Shown one piece after another: positions 1 through 10,753 of a stretch of 64,000 nucleotides of DNA. Numbering within the stretch: the first letter of the stretch is position 1; every line of letters starts with the position of its first letter. The translations under genes and the position numbers were made by a program. This DNA is from Contendibacter sp031732755 (GTDB taxonomy: Bacteria > Pseudomonadota > Gammaproteobacteria > Competibacterales > Competibacteraceae): assembly GCA_031732755.1 (NCBI GenBank), contig JAVMKI010000073.1, positions 1 to 64,000 of the forward strand, given 5' to 3'. The notes below the pieces were generated by a model. That model searched no databases. It was not told where the DNA came from and saw only the letters and a list, made by a program, of their open reading frames with translations.

Positions 1-91
1 CGCTTCGAGCGGCTCACGAACTAAAGCCCCCGGCTCTGCCGGGGGATACTTACTCAGAACGGTGGCTTACCAATGGTTTGAGCCCAGTGCC
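1..91 (+). mobile_element. 3' end of an insertion sequence (IS1-like group), continuing left of the window
   Basis: Positions 70-91 are a 22-base terminal repeat that occurs again exactly at 32281-32302, where it is the other end of a transposase-bearing element. The first 24 bases read as a possible transposase tail, RFERLTN then TAA, followed by a GC hairpin at 27-45 (arms CCCCCGGC and GCCGGGGG). That arrangement suits the 3' end of an IS whose transposase runs rightward. The 8 bases just outside the end (92-99, GCTATGTG) are the reverse complement of the 8 bases outside the end at 32303-32310, as expected for the two sides of one target duplication. The element lies directly against the hrpA stop codon. 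The family call comes from the transposase at 31527-32237; only the tail is visible here. Confidence 0.65.
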
Positions 92-92
92 G

Positions 93-3000
93 CTATGTGA
101 AGGCAAGCTGAATTTGCCCCCACTGCTCCTCCAACCGCTTGACCGACACCGGCGCGATGGTTTTCAACTCCTGGGCGAATTGCGATACCCGCAACTCCTC
201 CAGCAACCAGCGGAAACGGATCAGCTCCGGGTCATGGCGCTCTCGCTGGGCATCCTCCGCCAGGCGTCGCTGGCAACCCGCCCACAATCGGAGGATATCA
301 CCGCGCCGCTGGCGGTCCCGATCCGGTGCTTGCCGAAGTTTTTGCAGCCGCAAGGTAATGGCCCGCAGATAACGCGGCAGGTGCGGCAGCCACTCCGGCG
401 GAGTCTGGCTCAGAAAGCCGGGATAGATCAACCGCGTCAGTTGCTCGCGAATGTCGGTCAACGCTTCGACCCAGACTGGTGATTCATCCGTCAACGCCCG
501 GCGCACCTCGTAGTATGCGGCCAGAATCGTATCCGCCGTTTCGCAGACTTCTTTTCTTACGGCGGGCAGTCGCGTTTTACCGTGCTCGAACAGTCGATCA
601 AACGCCATCCGGTCGCGTGGCAAGGTTTCATCGGCCAGAAACGCCCGGTCGAGAATGGCGTTCAACAGGTCCTCACGAAGCTGCTCCTGCGTACCCAACC
701 CCAGGTAATGCAAGAGCATCCGCTGGAACTGGGGTAAATCCCGCGCCAAGGGCTTGAATGCCGGCCCCAGTCGCCAGCCGATCAGTCGCCGCAAGCCGGC
801 GTGCGTCGCCGCCTTGGCCCGCGTCGGCGCGTCCAACACCCGCAATGCCAATGTTCCATCGGTTTCCGCCACCAGCGCCGGATAGCCGCGCAACCGGATG
901 TCGTTGCGAACGAAACTCACTTCCGTCGGCAATGCGCCAAAATCCCAGTCGCGCAGCCGCTCCCGCTCGAATTCCGGGGTTGGCAGCGCGGCGAAGTGGT
1001 GTTGGGCCTCACCGCGCAATTGCGCCTGAATCGCCGCCCAGTCGCGCCCAACCGCCAACACCTTGCCATCGGCATCCACGACCTGGAACCGCATTCGCAA
1101 ATGCGGCGGCACCGCGTCGAAATTCCAGGCGGCCTCGGCAATCCGCGCCCCGGTCATGCGCTGCAAATGCTCGGTCATCGCGCCCACCAGCGACCTCGCG
1201 TCCGACTCGATCACCTCTAGCAACGCCCGGACGTAATTGGGCACGGGGACGAAATTCCGCCGCAGCGCCTTCGGTAGCGATTTCAGCAACGCCGCCATCC
1301 GTTCCGCCCGCAAACCGGGCACCAGCCAGTCCACCCGATTCGGGTCCACCTGATTGACCGCCGCCAGCGGCACCGTGAGCGTCACGCCATCGTCCTCCGC
1401 GCCGGGCGTGAAGCGATAGCTCAGAGGCAGTTTCAAACCGTCGAGGTCAAGATGATCGGGGAAGCGCTCGCTGTCCGCGACCGGTCCCGCTTCCGCCAGC
1501 AGCGTGGCCCGGTCGAGGAACAGCAGGCGCGGCTGGTCGCGCTCGGCGCGCTTGCGCCAGGTCTCGAAGGTCAGGCCGCTGTAAACGCCCTCGGGAATCC
1601 GTTCGGCGTAGAAGCGGTACAGCGCTTCCTCATCGGCGGCCAGATCGCGGCGGGCGCGGGTTTCCAGCTCTTCCAGTTCTTCCAGTAGTTGCCGATTGTG
1701 CGCGAAGAAGGGAGCGCGGCACTGAAACTCGCCCTCGACCAACGCCCGCCGAATGAAAATCTCCCGCGCCAGCGCTGGATCGAGCGGGCCGTAATGAACC
1801 CGGCGCTGGGCAATAATTGGCAGACCGTACAGCGTCACCCGCTCCATGGCCGTCACCTGAGCGGGGCGTTTCTCCCAATGTGGTTCGGCGTAGCTGCGCT
1901 TGAGCAGCGACCCGGCCAGCCCTTCCACCCATTCCGGTTCGATCCGCGCCGCAGTGCGCGCATACAGCCGGGTGGTTTCCACCAGTTCCGCCGCCACAAC
2001 CCAGCGCGGGCGCTTCTTGAACAGCCCGGAACCGGGGAACAAATAAAAATTCCGGCCCCGCGCGCCCAGATAGGCGTTGTCCTCCTGCTTGCAACCAAGG
2101 TGGCCGAGCAACCCTGTCAACAACGCCCGATGCAGATTGGCGTAAGGGGTGGGCGCTTCGTTGAGACGCATCCCCATCTCGGTGACTCGCCCCAGCAATT
2201 CCTGATGCAGATCATGCCATTCCCGCATCCGCACGAAAGAGAGGAAATCGGCCTGACACCGATTGCGCAACTGGTTCCTGGACAGTTGCCGCGCCTGCTC
2301 GTGGTAATAGTCCCACAGCTTGAGCAGGGCGAGAAAATCGGAATGTTCGTCGCGAAACCGGCGATGTTTCTCATCCGCCGCCTGCTGTTTTTCCAACGGC
2401 CGCTCGCGCGGGTCCTGAATCGCCAGCGCGGCGACGACGATCAGCGTCTCGCGCAGACAGCCTTCCGGTTGCGCCGCCAGCAGCATCCGTCCCAATCGTG
2501 GATCGACCGGCAATTTCGCCAGTTGCCGGCCCAGGTCGGTGATGCGCCGCTGCGCGTCCACCGCCCCCAACTCGAACAGCAGCCGGAAGCCGTCGTTGAT
2601 CTGACGCGAGTCCGGCGGATCCACGAACGGAAATTCCTCCGGTCGCCCCAGATTCAGCGCGCACATCTGCAAGATCACCGCCGCCAGATGGGTGCGCAAA
2701 ATCTCTGGATCGGTGAACGCCGGGCGCGCTTGGAAATCTTCCTCGGCGTACAACCGCACGCAGATGCCGGCCATCACCCGCCCGCAACGCCCGGCCCGCT
2801 GGTTGGCGCTGGCCTGGGAAATCTTCTCGACCGGCAGACGCTGAATCTTGCTGCGCGGACTGTAGCGGCTGACGCGCGCCGTGCCGGGATCGATGACGTA
2901 ACGGATGCCGGGCACGGTCAACGCGGTTTCGGCCACGTTGGTCGCCAGTACGATGCGCGGGCGGCCGCGTGGCTGGAACACCCGATTCTGCTCGGCGGCG

Positions 3001-3977
3001 GACAACCGGGCGTACAGCGGCAACACTTCGGTGTTGGGCGGATGATGCTTGCGCAGACTTTCCGCCGTCTCCCGAATCTCCCGCTCGCCGGATAGAAAGA
3101 TGAGGATGTCGCCCGGCCCCTCTTTCCATACCTCGTCCACCGCGTCCAGAATCGCCTGTTGCGAATCACGGTCGCGCTCATCCTCGTCCGCCGCCAGCAA
3201 TGGCCGATAGCGTACTTCCACCGGATACGTCCGCCCCGACACTTCGAGGATCGGCGCTTGATTGAAATGGCGAGAAAACCGTTCGGGGTCGATGGTCGCC
3301 GAGGTGATGATCAGCTTCAGGTCGGGCCGCCGAGGCAACAACCGCTTGAGATAGCCCAGCAGAAAATCAATGTTCAGGCTACGCTCGTGGGCCTCGTCGA
3401 GGATGATGACTTCGTATTGATCCAACTGGCGGTCGCTCTGGGTTTCCGCCAACAAAATGCCGTCGGTCATCAGCTTGATCAGCGCATCCGGCCCCGTTCG
3501 GTCGGAAAAGCGCACCTTGTAGCCGACCTGGCCGCCGACCGTCGTGCCCAGTTCCGCCGCGATCCGCGCCGCCACCGAGCGAGCGGCGATCCGGCGCGGT
3601 TGGGTATGGCCGATCAATCCCGCCGCGCCCAAACCGAGCGACAGACAGATTTTCGGCAACTGGGTGGTCTTGCCGGAACCGGTCTCGCCGCAAAGGATGA
3701 TGACCTGATGCTCGCGGATGGCGGCGGCGATGGCGGCGCGGCGCGCGTTGATCGGTAGACTGTCGTCGAAGATGGGAACCGGCAGCGCGGCCCGGCGTTC
3801 GCGCAGGCGGGTCGCGGCGGCGTCCATTTCGGTGGCCAGTTGCTCCAAACCCTGATCCATCGGCTTGCCGTCGCGCCCGCGCCGACGCAAATCCCGCAGG
3901 CGGCGGGCGAACGCGGCACGGTCACGCGTCGGACAATCGGAGAGGTGAGCGGACAAAGTAGCGAATAGTTTTTCCAC
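93..3977 (-). CDS. hrpA: ATP-dependent RNA helicase HrpA (DEAH box)
   Basis: A 1294-residue DEAH-box helicase, the usual length for bacterial HrpA, which acts on RNA in the cytoplasm and in E. coli helps rescue stalled ribosomes. Motifs seen: Walker A GETGSGKTT (97-105), DEAH at 194-197, SAT at 226-228, and the motif VI stretch QRAGRCGRV near residue 400. The helicase-associated and OB-fold-like regions follow, then the long C-terminal HrpA domain. The stop codon TAG falls inside the 8-bp duplicated target of the neighbouring IS, so the insertion kept the reading frame and the C-terminus looks complete. It is transcribed away from the cold-shock gene. Identity is secure. Confidence 0.97.
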   Translation of the reverse strand: MEKLFATLSAHLSDCPTRDRAAFARRLRDLRRRGRDGKPMDQGLEQLATEMDAAATRLRERRAALPVPIFDDSLPINARRAAIAAAIREHQVIILCGETGSGKTTQLPKICLSLGLGAAGLIGHTQPRRIAARSVAARIAAELGTTVGGQVGYKVRFSDRTGPDALIKLMTDGILLAETQSDRQLDQYEVIILDEAHERSLNIDFLLGYLKRLLPRRPDLKLIITSATIDPERFSRHFNQAPILEVSGRTYPVEVRYRPLLAADEDERDRDSQQAILDAVDEVWKEGPGDILIFLSGEREIRETAESLRKHHPPNTEVLPLYARLSAAEQNRVFQPRGRPRIVLATNVAETALTVPGIRYVIDPGTARVSRYSPRSKIQRLPVEKISQASANQRAGRCGRVMAGICVRLYAEEDFQARPAFTDPEILRTHLAAVILQMCALNLGRPEEFPFVDPPDSRQINDGFRLLFELGAVDAQRRITDLGRQLAKLPVDPRLGRMLLAAQPEGCLRETLIVVAALAIQDPRERPLEKQQAADEKHRRFRDEHSDFLALLKLWDYYHEQARQLSRNQLRNRCQADFLSFVRMREWHDLHQELLGRVTEMGMRLNEAPTPYANLHRALLTGLLGHLGCKQEDNAYLGARGRNFYLFPGSGLFKKRPRWVVAAELVETTRLYARTAARIEPEWVEGLAGSLLKRSYAEPHWEKRPAQVTAMERVTLYGLPIIAQRRVHYGPLDPALAREIFIRRALVEGEFQCRAPFFAHNRQLLEELEELETRARRDLAADEEALYRFYAERIPEGVYSGLTFETWRKRAERDQPRLLFLDRATLLAEAGPVADSERFPDHLDLDGLKLPLSYRFTPGAEDDGVTLTVPLAAVNQVDPNRVDWLVPGLRAERMAALLKSLPKALRRNFVPVPNYVRALLEVIESDARSLVGAMTEHLQRMTGARIAEAAWNFDAVPPHLRMRFQVVDADGKVLAVGRDWAAIQAQLRGEAQHHFAALPTPEFERERLRDWDFGALPTEVSFVRNDIRLRGYPALVAETDGTLALRVLDAPTRAKAATHAGLRRLIGWRLGPAFKPLARDLPQFQRMLLHYLGLGTQEQLREDLLNAILDRAFLADETLPRDRMAFDRLFEHGKTRLPAVRKEVCETADTILAAYYEVRRALTDESPVWVEALTDIREQLTRLIYPGFLSQTPPEWLPHLPRYLRAITLRLQKLRQAPDRDRQRRGDILRLWAGCQRRLAEDAQRERHDPELIRFRWLLEELRVSQFAQELKTIAPVSVKRLEEQWGQIQLAFT

Positions 3978-4245
3978 GGTGATTTCAATATTTCACAACA
4001 AAATTGACCTTCAACGGATAGGACCGTGATTTTCCATTGTGGCATTAAAGTTTCGTGTGGTTGCATACAAAATCCATCAATCCACTTGCGGAACGCAGGG
4101 CTTTCGCGTACTTTCCGCCGCGGGCTGGAGATCGTTAACCTCCCCATGCCCAGCGTCGGCCCCCCTTGGATCCCGACTTCCCAGCCGGGAATTTGGCATC
4201 CCAAGCGTCGGCAAGAAGGAAATATTGCCTTGAGGTTTTTTGTTA
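3978..4245 (+). promoter_or_regulatory. Divergent intergenic region and long leader of the cold-shock gene
   Basis: This 268-base gap separates hrpA (leftward) from the cold-shock gene (rightward). No coding frame is convincing here. It is less GC-rich near 3980-4080. A hairpin with arms TTCCC and GGGAA lies at 4178-4191, and AGCGTCGGC occurs twice (about 4152 and 4204). Long structured leaders are typical of cspA-type mRNAs, so this is probably the 5' untranslated region. No strong sigma70 promoter can be fixed by eye. Confidence 0.4.
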
Positions 4246-4458
4246 ATGCGTACCGGTACCGTGAAATGGTTTGACGAAGCCAAGGGCTTCGGTTTCATTG
4301 CTCCCGAGGACGGCAGCAGCGACGTGTTCGTCCACTACTCGGTCATCGAGGGCAAGGGCTTCCGAACTCTGGCGGAAAATCAAAAGGTCGAGTTCGACGT
4401 CAAGGCCGGCCCCAAGGGTCCCCAGGCCACGATGGTCAAGAAACTCGCGGTAAAATAA
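4246..4458 (+). CDS. Cold-shock protein, CspA family
   Basis: A 70-residue single cold-shock domain that binds single-stranded RNA and DNA and acts as an RNA chaperone. It starts MRTGTVKWFDEAKGFGFI and contains both RNA-binding motifs, KGFGFI (RNP1) and DVFVHYS (RNP2-like). The ATG at 4246 fits the family and has GAGG 10 bases upstream. A TTG at 4240 would add two residues and is less likely. A strong hairpin terminator follows at 4483. It is monocistronic and probably controlled through its long leader. Confidence 0.95.
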   Translation: MRTGTVKWFDEAKGFGFIAPEDGSSDVFVHYSVIEGKGFRTLAENQKVEFDVKAGPKGPQATMVKKLAVK

Positions 4459-4482
4459 CGTTCCCACCAAACCGATCGACCC

Positions 4483-4516
4483 AAAGCCCCGCGCACGGCG
4501 GGGCTTTGTCGTTTTC
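4483..4516 (+). terminator. Rho-independent terminator after the cold-shock gene
   Basis: A 10-base-pair perfect stem (AAAGCCCCGC at 4483-4492 with GCGGGGCTTT at 4498-4507), a 5-base loop, and a T-rich run just after. It lies 25 bases past the cold-shock stop codon. Confidence 0.88.
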
Positions 4517-4611
4517 GCCGCTTCTTAATTTTTCGAACCTGATCATGGCCGGCGGGTTAACCCGAGTCCCGGCTATAATATTCGATTTGTTTCCGCCCGA
4601 TGGAATGCTTC

Positions 4612-6429
<1,818 letters not shown>

Positions 6430-6579
6430 TTTCTTTTCCACCAAAATCAGGGTTTCTTTCTTCCAATCCCGCAAATCTTTTCTATAGTGGTTGCAGGCTG
6501 TTCGCGGCGTCACTCTTTCCCGGTCTTCGGGAACCCGCGACCATGGCCTGATCAACATCCACCAGGAGAAATCAAACGT

Positions 6580-7146
6580 ATGGCAGAACAAAAACTTGGC
6601 AACCCGGCGGTCGTTGGCTTGGCCGGCTTTGGCTTGACCACCCTGGTCTTGCAATTTCACAACGTCGGCTGGATGCCTAGCATTGGCCCGGTGGTCTGGC
6701 TCGGTCTGATCTTCGGCGGTACGGCGCAACTGATCGCCGGCTTGCAGGAAATGAAAACCGGCAACAATTTCGGCTATTGCGCCTTTACCTCCTACGGCGC
6801 GTTCTGGATTGCCTTGGCCTTCATGTTGCTCGGTAACAAATACGATCTGTTCAAGGCCGGCACCGAAGACGTCGGCTATTTTCTGGTGGCCTGGACCTTG
6901 TTCACGGTGATCCTGTGGATTGGCTCGCTGCGCATCCATGGCGCGATGGCCTTCACCTTCACCACGTTGCTGATCGGTTTCATCCTGCTCGATCTGGCGC
7001 ACTTCGGCTATCCCGGCCTGACCGTGGTGGCCGGCTACGAATTGATGGTCTGCGCGCTGGCCGCCTGGTACATGATGGCGCGCGCCATCCTGAACGAGCT
7101 CTACGGCAAGGAAATCCTGCCCGCTGGCAAACCCTGGGTGTCCTGA
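6580..7146 (+). CDS. satP: Acetate/succinate permease, GPR1/FUN34/YaaH (SatP) family
   Basis: A 188-residue inner-membrane protein with six hydrophobic segments. The N-terminal NPAVVGLAGFGLTT is the family signature NPAPLGLxGFGxTT. SatP proteins carry acetate or succinate with protons. The ATG at 6580 has AGGAGA 10 bases upstream; longer frames starting further upstream lack this. The 150-base leader contains a -10-like TATAGT (6483-6488) and a hairpin at 6517-6533 (TTCCCG and CGGGAA). The cache-domain gene follows 46 bases downstream, likely in the same transcript. Acetate uptake fits the PHA genes elsewhere in the window. Confidence 0.92.
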   Translation: MAEQKLGNPAVVGLAGFGLTTLVLQFHNVGWMPSIGPVVWLGLIFGGTAQLIAGLQEMKTGNNFGYCAFTSYGAFWIALAFMLLGNKYDLFKAGTEDVGYFLVAWTLFTVILWIGSLRIHGAMAFTFTTLLIGFILLDLAHFGYPGLTVVAGYELMVCALAAWYMMARAILNELYGKEILPAGKPWVS

Positions 7147-7192
7147 ACAGTCGAAGATGGACTCGCCACCAAAATCTTTGGAGGATCTGAAA

Positions 7193-7747
7193 ATGCGAAA
7201 AACAACACGCGGTCTTGCCAGTCTGGCCCTGCTCTTGAGCGTCGCGCCCGCCATCGCCTTGGCCGCCGACCCTAGCACCGCCACCCCCGACGAAGTCATG
7301 ACCAAGGTTCACGAGGCTGTTCAGTACCTGAACGACAAGGGACTGGCGGGCTTCTCCGACTTCAACAACAACAAGGACGCCCGTTGGGTGTGGAAGGACA
7401 GCTATGTGTTCGTCTATAGCTGCCGGGACAACGTGATGATCGCCCATCCGCTGCGGCCCGACATGGTCGGCAAACCGATCCTGCAAATGAAGGACGACAA
7501 GGACAAACCCCTGTTCCAGGAAATGTGCAAGGCCGGCGCCAACAAGGATGGCGGTTGGGTCGAATACTGGTGGCCGAAGCCGGGCGAGGCCAAGGCCTCT
7601 CGCAAGATCTCCTACGTTCATAGCGCCGAGGTTTCCTTCAAGCCCGATATCCAAGTCGGCGCCGGGATCTACGACGACAAGATGAGCGTGGAGGAACTGA
7701 ACAAGCTGGCCATGCAAGCCAGGCAGCCCAAGAAGGACGCGCCGTAG
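7193..7747 (+). CDS. Periplasmic single-cache-domain protein
   Basis: A 184-residue secreted protein. The ATG at 7193 follows GGAGG by 8 bases and opens a clear signal peptide (MRKTTRGLASLALLLS, cleavage near AIALAA). The mature part resembles the sCache_2 ligand-sensing fold seen in the periplasmic parts of chemoreceptors and histidine kinases, with the typical VYSCRDNVMIAHP and KISYVHSAE stretches. No membrane anchor or signalling domain follows. It therefore probably binds a small molecule in the periplasm and may partner another protein. It sits 46 bases behind satP, which suggests a carboxylate ligand, but that is inference. Confidence 0.8.
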   Translation: MRKTTRGLASLALLLSVAPAIALAADPSTATPDEVMTKVHEAVQYLNDKGLAGFSDFNNNKDARWVWKDSYVFVYSCRDNVMIAHPLRPDMVGKPILQMKDDKDKPLFQEMCKAGANKDGGWVEYWWPKPGEAKASRKISYVHSAEVSFKPDIQVGAGIYDDKMSVEELNKLAMQARQPKKDAP

Positions 7748-7761
7748 GCAACCTGTCATCG

Positions 7762-7872
7762 ACTCCCCTCCTCCCCCGCCAAGCGGGAGGGTTAGGGCCA
7801 GGGAATCCGCCGCCGAATCCAGGCTTCCTTATCCCCAACCCTCCTCGCGTGGGTGGAGGTGGGGGTTGCGCA
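7762..7872. repeat. GC-rich intergenic palindromic repeat
   Basis: Between the cache gene and bpt lie an imperfect hairpin (about 7767-7791, around CCGCCAAGCGG) and a second GC-rich motif at about 7831-7871. Read on the minus strand, the latter begins GCGCAACCCCCACCTCCACC. A near copy (17 of 20 bases) begins at 11948 inside ftsK, so this looks like a dispersed repeat. It overlaps the region where transcripts of the cache gene and bpt converge. Confidence 0.5.
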
Positions 7873-7881
7873 GCCTCCCCG

Positions 7882-8616
7882 TCAAGGATTCCCCGACCCC
7901 CCTGCCATCCATCCCCAACGCTCCACGATAAAAACCTCATGCGGTCTGAAGCGGGACTTGTAGGCCATCTTGCCACAGCGTTCCACCCAGTAGCCCAAAT
8001 ACACCCACCGCAGCCCCAACCGTCGCGCTTCCGCAACCTGCCACAGGATGGCTTGAGTGCCCAGGCCACGCGCTTCCTGCAGCGGGTCGAAAAAGGTGTA
8101 AACCGCCGATAGCCCATCCCCCAGATGATCCACCACGGCCACCGCCAACAATTCCTGGTCGCGGCGAAATTCGCAGAGCCAGGTTGGACACCAGTGTGAG
8201 GCGATGAACGACCAGTAGTGATCGGGATGGGCCGGGTCCATGCCGCCGCCAGGGTGACGGGCGGCGATATAGCGGGCAAACAGCGCGAAATGGTCCTCCC
8301 GGAATGTCGCTTCCATCGTTCGCGCCCGCAAATCCTGATTGCGGGTCCAGATGCGTCGCTGCGCGCGACTGGGCTGGAACCGCTCCACTGGAATGCGCAA
8401 CGACCGGCAAGCCACGCAACCTCGACAATGCGGTCGGTACACATGATCGCCGCTGCGCCGGAAACCCAGGTCCGCTAAGCTGGTATAAAGCTGGGCGTCG
8501 GTCGCCGTCGGATCGGCCACCAGGTTACGGGCCTGCATATCCGGCAGATAGCTGCACGGATACTCGGTGGTCAGGAACATGCGCAGGTCGTGCAGCGAGT
8601 TGTGGGGATCACTCAT
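7882..8616 (-). CDS. bpt: Aspartate/glutamate leucyltransferase Bpt
   Basis: A 244-residue N-end-rule transferase that adds Leu from Leu-tRNA to proteins starting with Asp or Glu, marking them for ClpS/ClpAP. Seen: the cysteine cluster HCRGCVACRSLRIP and, in the C-terminal half, YTFFDPLQEARGLGTQAIL and YLGYWVERCGKMAYKSRF, typical of the Bpt/ATE fold. Its ATG overlaps the aat stop in an ATGA, so the two are translationally coupled and act on the same pathway. The C-terminus runs up to the intergenic repeat. Confidence 0.94.
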   Translation of the reverse strand: MSDPHNSLHDLRMFLTTEYPCSYLPDMQARNLVADPTATDAQLYTSLADLGFRRSGDHVYRPHCRGCVACRSLRIPVERFQPSRAQRRIWTRNQDLRARTMEATFREDHFALFARYIAARHPGGGMDPAHPDHYWSFIASHWCPTWLCEFRRDQELLAVAVVDHLGDGLSAVYTFFDPLQEARGLGTQAILWQVAEARRLGLRWVYLGYWVERCGKMAYKSRFRPHEVFIVERWGWMAGGSGNP

Positions 8617-9353
8617 GACGGCGTGAGAGGATTCAGCAAGTCGGCGAGCAGGTCGTCATCAAGACGCCAGGGACCACTCCATCCGGAGGGGGGGCAATAC
8701 CGGTCCAGCAATTGCAAAAAGACGGCGCGATTGATCTCGACGGCTCCCATGCGCGCCAGATGTTCGGTGCGCACCTGGCAATCGATCAGGGCGAATCCCC
8801 AGCGCCGCAGTTGCGCGGCCAATATGACCAGCGCTGTTTTGGATGCGTCGCTCATCAGACTGAACATGGATTCGCCAAAAAATACCTGGCCCACCGCAAC
8901 CCCGTACAGGCCACCGACCAATTCGCCCTGATGCCAAGTCTCGATGGAGTGGGCATGGCCGAGCCGGTGCAGCCGGCAGTAAGCCCGGTTCATCTCCGGG
9001 GTAATCCAGGTCCCGGCATTCTGGCCAGCCCGCGGCGCGGCGCAGGCGGCGATGACCGTGGCGAAGGCGGCATCGACGGTCCAGGTGAACCGCCCTTTCT
9101 TGAGGGTCTGGCGCAGGCTGCGCGCGACGTTGACCGATTCCGGAAACAGCACCAACCGGGGATTTGGCGACCACCACAGAATCGGCTGGTCGACGGAATA
9201 CCAGGGGAAAATGCCTTGCCGGTAAGCGCGCAACAAACGACGCGGCGACAGACTGCCGCCGACGGCCAGCAAGCCATCAGGCTCGGTCAGGGCTCGGTCG
9301 GGTGGAGGAAACGGCTGGCCGTCGTCACGCGGATCCAGCCACGGCAGGCGCAT
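8613..9353 (-). CDS. aat: Leucyl/phenylalanyl-tRNA--protein transferase Aat
   Basis: A 246-residue cytoplasmic transferase that adds Leu or Phe to N-terminal Arg or Lys. Signature parts seen: FPPPDRALTEPDGLLAVGG, YRQGIFPWYS, ILWWSPNPR, and GHAHSIETW followed by GLYGVAVGQVFFGESMFS. The length is normal. It overlaps the upstream acyltransferase-like gene by 29 bases and bpt by 4, giving a three-gene leftward operon. With bpt it forms the primary substrate-tagging arm of the bacterial N-degron pathway. Confidence 0.97.
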   Translation of the reverse strand: MRLPWLDPRDDGQPFPPPDRALTEPDGLLAVGGSLSPRRLLRAYRQGIFPWYSVDQPILWWSPNPRLVLFPESVNVARSLRQTLKKGRFTWTVDAAFATVIAACAAPRAGQNAGTWITPEMNRAYCRLHRLGHAHSIETWHQGELVGGLYGVAVGQVFFGESMFSLMSDASKTALVILAAQLRRWGFALIDCQVRTEHLARMGAVEINRAVFLQLLDRYCPPSGWSGPWRLDDDLLADLLNPLTPS

Positions 9354-10500
9354 CGGGTGTTACCTCGTCGCGGTAGGGCGAATGACGCAGCAGTTCCTGA
9401 GCATAGGCGCGCACCGCCGGCGTTTCCCGAGTGAGAAAGTCGGCGATGGCCTGGCGAAAACCGGCGTGCGCGATCCAGTGGGCGGAATACGTCCAGGCCG
9501 GCAAAAACCCTCGGTAAATCTTGTGCTCGCCCTGCGCGCCCGGTTCGAAACGCTGCAAACCCTGGTGGATACAGTATTCCAAACCCTGATAATAGCAGGC
9601 TTCGAAGTGCAGGCTGTCGTAATCCGCGTGGCAGCCCCAATGCCGGCCATATAGCGTGTTGGCGTCGCGGAAGCTGATGGCGCCGGCGACCTCGCGACCG
9701 TGCGCGAAAGCCAGCACCAGCACCAGCCGATGGCCCAGGGTTTCGGCAATCTCCTGGAAAAAGGGCAAAGTGAGCGTGGGGACGCCACCCAGTCGCCGAA
9801 AGGTGGAGCAATAAAAATCATGCACGCTATGCCATTGCCCTTCGCTGAGTTCCCGGCCCGTCAGCAGGCGCACTTCCAAGCCCGCGTCACGCACCAACCG
9901 GCGTTCGCGATGGACGTTCTTGCGCCGCTTGGCGGTGAAGGTGTCCAAAAAATCCTGGAAATCCCGATAGCCGCGATTGTGCCAGTGGAACTGACAACCC
10001 AACCGGGGCAGAAAACCCCAGGCGCGCAGCCGATCCAATTCCGCTGATGGTGGAAATAGCCAGTGAATCGATGACCAGCGCCGGCGGCGGGCCTCGTCCA
10101 GGATGTATTCGAGAATAGCCCGCGCGGTGTCTTCGGGCGCGGGCTGGTCGGGCGCCAGCAGCAGGCGGGAACTGGTGGCCGGGGTGTAGGGGATGGCGCT
10201 AACCAGCTTGGGGTAGTAGGGCAGATTCCGGCGCTGGTAGGCTTCCGCCCAACTCCAGTCGAACACGAATTCGCCATGGGAATTGAATTTCAGATACAAC
10301 GGCGCCGCGCCCAGCAGGCGTCCCTGGTGGTCCCGACAGACTACATGCCAGGGTAACCAACCAGTGGATTCGCTCACGCACCGCCAACGCTCCAAGGCGC
10401 TGAGGAATTCGTGGCTGAGAAATGGGTTCTGGTCGGGAACCAGGGCGTTCCATTCGGCGGCGGAAAGATCGTCGAGGGTATCAAGACGTTGAATGCGCAT
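9325..10500 (-). CDS. GNAT/FemAB-like acyltransferase (DUF482, PF04339 type)
   Basis: A 391-residue protein with the double-GNAT layout of the peptidogalycan-biosynthesis/FemAB-like family. Seen: FLSHEFLSALE near residue 28, WSWAEAYQRRNLPYYPKL near 100, FLDTFTAKRRKNVHRER near 200, and near the end LHFEACYYQGLEYCI and FEPGAQGEHKIYRGF. The ATG at 10498-10500 gives MRIQRLDTLDD and the family length; the much longer open frame upstream runs into the ftsK promoter region and is rejected. The substrate is unknown. It is first in the operon with aat and bpt. Confidence 0.8.
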   Translation of the reverse strand: MRIQRLDTLDDLSAAEWNALVPDQNPFLSHEFLSALERWRCVSESTGWLPWHVVCRDHQGRLLGAAPLYLKFNSHGEFVFDWSWAEAYQRRNLPYYPKLVSAIPYTPATSSRLLLAPDQPAPEDTARAILEYILDEARRRRWSSIHWLFPPSAELDRLRAWGFLPRLGCQFHWHNRGYRDFQDFLDTFTAKRRKNVHRERRLVRDAGLEVRLLTGRELSEGQWHSVHDFYCSTFRRLGGVPTLTLPFFQEIAETLGHRLVLVLAFAHGREVAGAISFRDANTLYGRHWGCHADYDSLHFEACYYQGLEYCIHQGLQRFEPGAQGEHKIYRGFLPAWTYSAHWIAHAGFRQAIADFLTRETPAVRAYAQELLRHSPYRDEVTPDAPAVAGSA

Positions 10501-10753
10501 GGGGCGGAATAGGCCGGAATCGGACAGGGGAATCGACGCGCGGCCAGACGCGCCGAATGCGTTAGTTGGAACGCAAAGCAGCGCGTCGGTTCGCTCGCGC
10601 CCTTCACCTGAGCGCCATGGAATGGGACAATGCTTTTTAATCCTCAAGCGCCTCGACGCCTTGCCAAAATGGCCATACTCATCGCGTCCGAGGGCTTCGC
10701 ACGGTGTTTTCTCCTGGCTTCCTTCTTGACTCTCTCCATCACAGGGTTGCATT

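Noticed and set aside
1689..3095. 468-codon open frame opposite hrpA
   Set aside because: GC-rich third positions of hrpA keep the other strand open; composition is not protein-like and hrpA is certain.
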